6,781 bases of DNA from contig WJJK01000283.1 of the NCBI GenBank assembly GCA_014729705.1, forward strand, positions 1-6,781. The letters run 5' to 3'. Below the pieces are notes generated by a model, which was given only the letters and a program-made list of their open reading frames with translations, had not been told where the DNA came from and did not search any database. Numbering within the stretch: position 1 is the stretch's first letter; every line of letters starts with the position of its first letter. The DNA is from Candidatus Altarchaeales archaeon (GTDB lineage: Archaea > Altiarchaeota > Altiarchaeia > IMC4 > SCGC-AAA252-I15). The translations under genes and the position numbers were made by a program. Shown in pieces: positions 5,778 through 6,781 of this stretch.

Positions 5778-6781
5778 CTAGTAAGTCAGGAAAGTAATCC
5801 GGGTTTGAACGTGGCCAACACTCCCATTAGCTGTGTTGTTGAAAGACAACAGCATGCTCCGATCCCGAACTCCATAGGAGACGTCTCCGAACTGAAGAGA
5901 AAGATTATCATTATCCTCGAAAATAAAAGACCAGTTGCTGGATTCCCCTCCCAGAAAACTGCCGTTGAAAGTGTAATTATAGTTAGAGGCGAAAAGCGTG
6001 ACATCCACATCCAAGGTACCAGAAGAAGCCCTCTCCACAATCAACCTATCCAGGATCCGCTCAGCAGGCGCCATATCATAGGAGATGTTCCACTTACTTG
6101 TTTTAAAGACGATCACATCCGCATACGGACTATGCTGGACGTGGGTGTGTAACTCCACGGTCGTAGACGAAAGCAACGCAAAATCATCGCCCCGCTCCCA
6201 ACCCCAAACCATAGACGAACTGTTACTGTGATTGCCAAAAGGTTGAGTGGAGTTAACTCCGTTCACCTCCACCCAAAACCGGTGATCCGCCTCACTATCA
6301 TTATCATCCTTACTCCTAACCCACAACGTATAATTCATCAAAGAAGCGTCCAAAGAATCAAGGGGCACATAGAAATTCTTGCGCGCATAAGTCGTCCAAT
6401 CATAAAGATGCGACTCATAGTCGCTGGTATCATCCACGATGCTGCCTGTGGGAGACGTGAAATCCTCAGCCTCAATCCAGATCAAGTCAGCTAGAGTATC
6501 TGAGGTGAACCTGCCTATAACCTGGTAACCCAAAAGAAGAAAGGAATCCCCGGACGTATTCAAAACAAACAACTTGTTTTTCGTGAAATCACTCCACCCG
6601 TAATCATACTCATAAGGCTCAATAGGGTGTCTAGGACCCACCGCCCCCACATTCAAGGTCACGTTCGTAGCCAGCTTCTCCTCATAGAAATCCTCGATAA
6701 AGGTGCTATAATTCCAAAGCACCTGAGAGATATTCCAAGGGGCGGGGACATAATCATAGAAGGTGACCGTCACATTAACCC
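5778..6781 (-). CDS. Exported sequon-rich protein with CBM-like jelly-roll domain, 5' end outside window
   Basis: The frame is open from the right edge to a TAG at 5778-5780, giving about 334 residues. The GTG at 6771-6773 is not a convincing start: the frame continues upstream as VNVTVTFYD, a typical beginning of an internal beta-sandwich domain, so this is the C-terminal part of a longer protein. Counting from that GTG, residues 1-95 look like a beta-sandwich. Residues about 97-233 resemble a galactose-binding or CBM-like jelly roll, with WIEAEDF (99-105), YTLWVRSKD (148-156), FWVEVNG (166-172), VWGWERGDDFAL (189-200), VELHTH (206-211) and ADVIVFKT (218-225). Residues 234-331 form a further beta-rich stretch ending in RITFLTY. 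There are about 16 N-X-S/T sequons in 331 residues, which fits an exported, N-glycosylated protein. No C-terminal membrane anchor is seen. It reads in the same direction as the giant gene but is separated from it by a promoter-bearing gap. The ligand is unknown and I recognise no named gene. Codons are mostly T/G-ending. Confidence 0.82.
   Translation of the reverse strand, partial: VNVTVTFYDYVPAPWNISQVLWNYSTFIEDFYEEKLATNVTLNVGAVGPRHPIEPYEYDYGWSDFTKNKLFVLNTSGDSFLLLGYQVIGRFTSDTLADLIWIEAEDFTSPTGSIVDDTSDYESHLYDWTTYARKNFYVPLDSLDASLMNYTLWVRSKDDNDSEADHRFWVEVNGVNSTQPFGNHSNSSSMVWGWERGDDFALLSSTTVELHTHVQHSPYADVIVFKTSKWNISYDMAPAERILDRLIVERASSGTLDVDVTLFASNYNYTFNGSFLGGESSNWSFIFEDNDNLSLQFGDVSYGVRDRSMLLSFNNTANGSVGHVQTRITFLTY

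Noticed and set aside
6771..6773. GTG as the true start of the right-hand gene
   Set aside because: The frame stays open to the window edge and the residues before it (VN-) continue a beta-strand pattern. There is no signal peptide after it although the protein is clearly of the exported type.

Overview
The window carries three protein-coding genes, all on the minus strand and read from right to left. They look like part of an archaeal cell-surface or extracellular-protein locus. The archaeal assignment rests on four observations: an AT-rich TATA-type element (5742-5756) at the expected distance before the large central gene; a very high density of N-glycosylation sequons (N-X-S/T) in the two exported proteins; a surface beta-helix and Asp-box propeller architecture common in archaeal exported proteins; and a membrane-linked GT2 glycosyltransferase next door. 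The lineage cannot be fixed from this sequence. An uncultured archaeon is the best guess, and a bacterium is not formally excluded.

Right end (5778-6781): the C-terminal part of an exported, sequon-rich protein whose start lies outside the window. It contains a CBM-like jelly-roll segment that opens with WIEAEDF. Next comes an 81-base gap (5697-5777) holding the promoter and leader of the central gene.

Centre (951-5696): one giant modular secreted protein of 1581 residues. In order it has a signal peptide, an N-terminal beta domain, fibre-like GDLNVTG modules, a right-handed parallel beta-helix, a tandem Asp-box (BNR/sialidase-type) repeat array, a second and a third copy of the fibre module, a YGxYN repeat region, and a conserved C-terminal tip domain. 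The gene is internally repetitive. A 498-base module occurs twice, exactly 2403 bases (801 codons) apart, with a core of about 300 bases that is nearly identical at the nucleotide level. Synonymous codon choice flips between T/G-ending and C/A-ending blocks along the gene, which suggests a mosaic history.

Left end (1-945): a GT2-family glycosyltransferase with a DPD metal-binding motif and C-terminal membrane segments, truncated by the window edge. Its start codon lies five bases after the stop of the giant gene, so the two are probably co-transcribed and possibly translationally coupled. A plausible reading is that the glycosyltransferase helps make or attach the glycans carried by the exported proteins, but no sequence here proves its substrate. 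There is no gene-free stretch longer than 81 bases. I saw no RNA gene, CRISPR array or insertion sequence.
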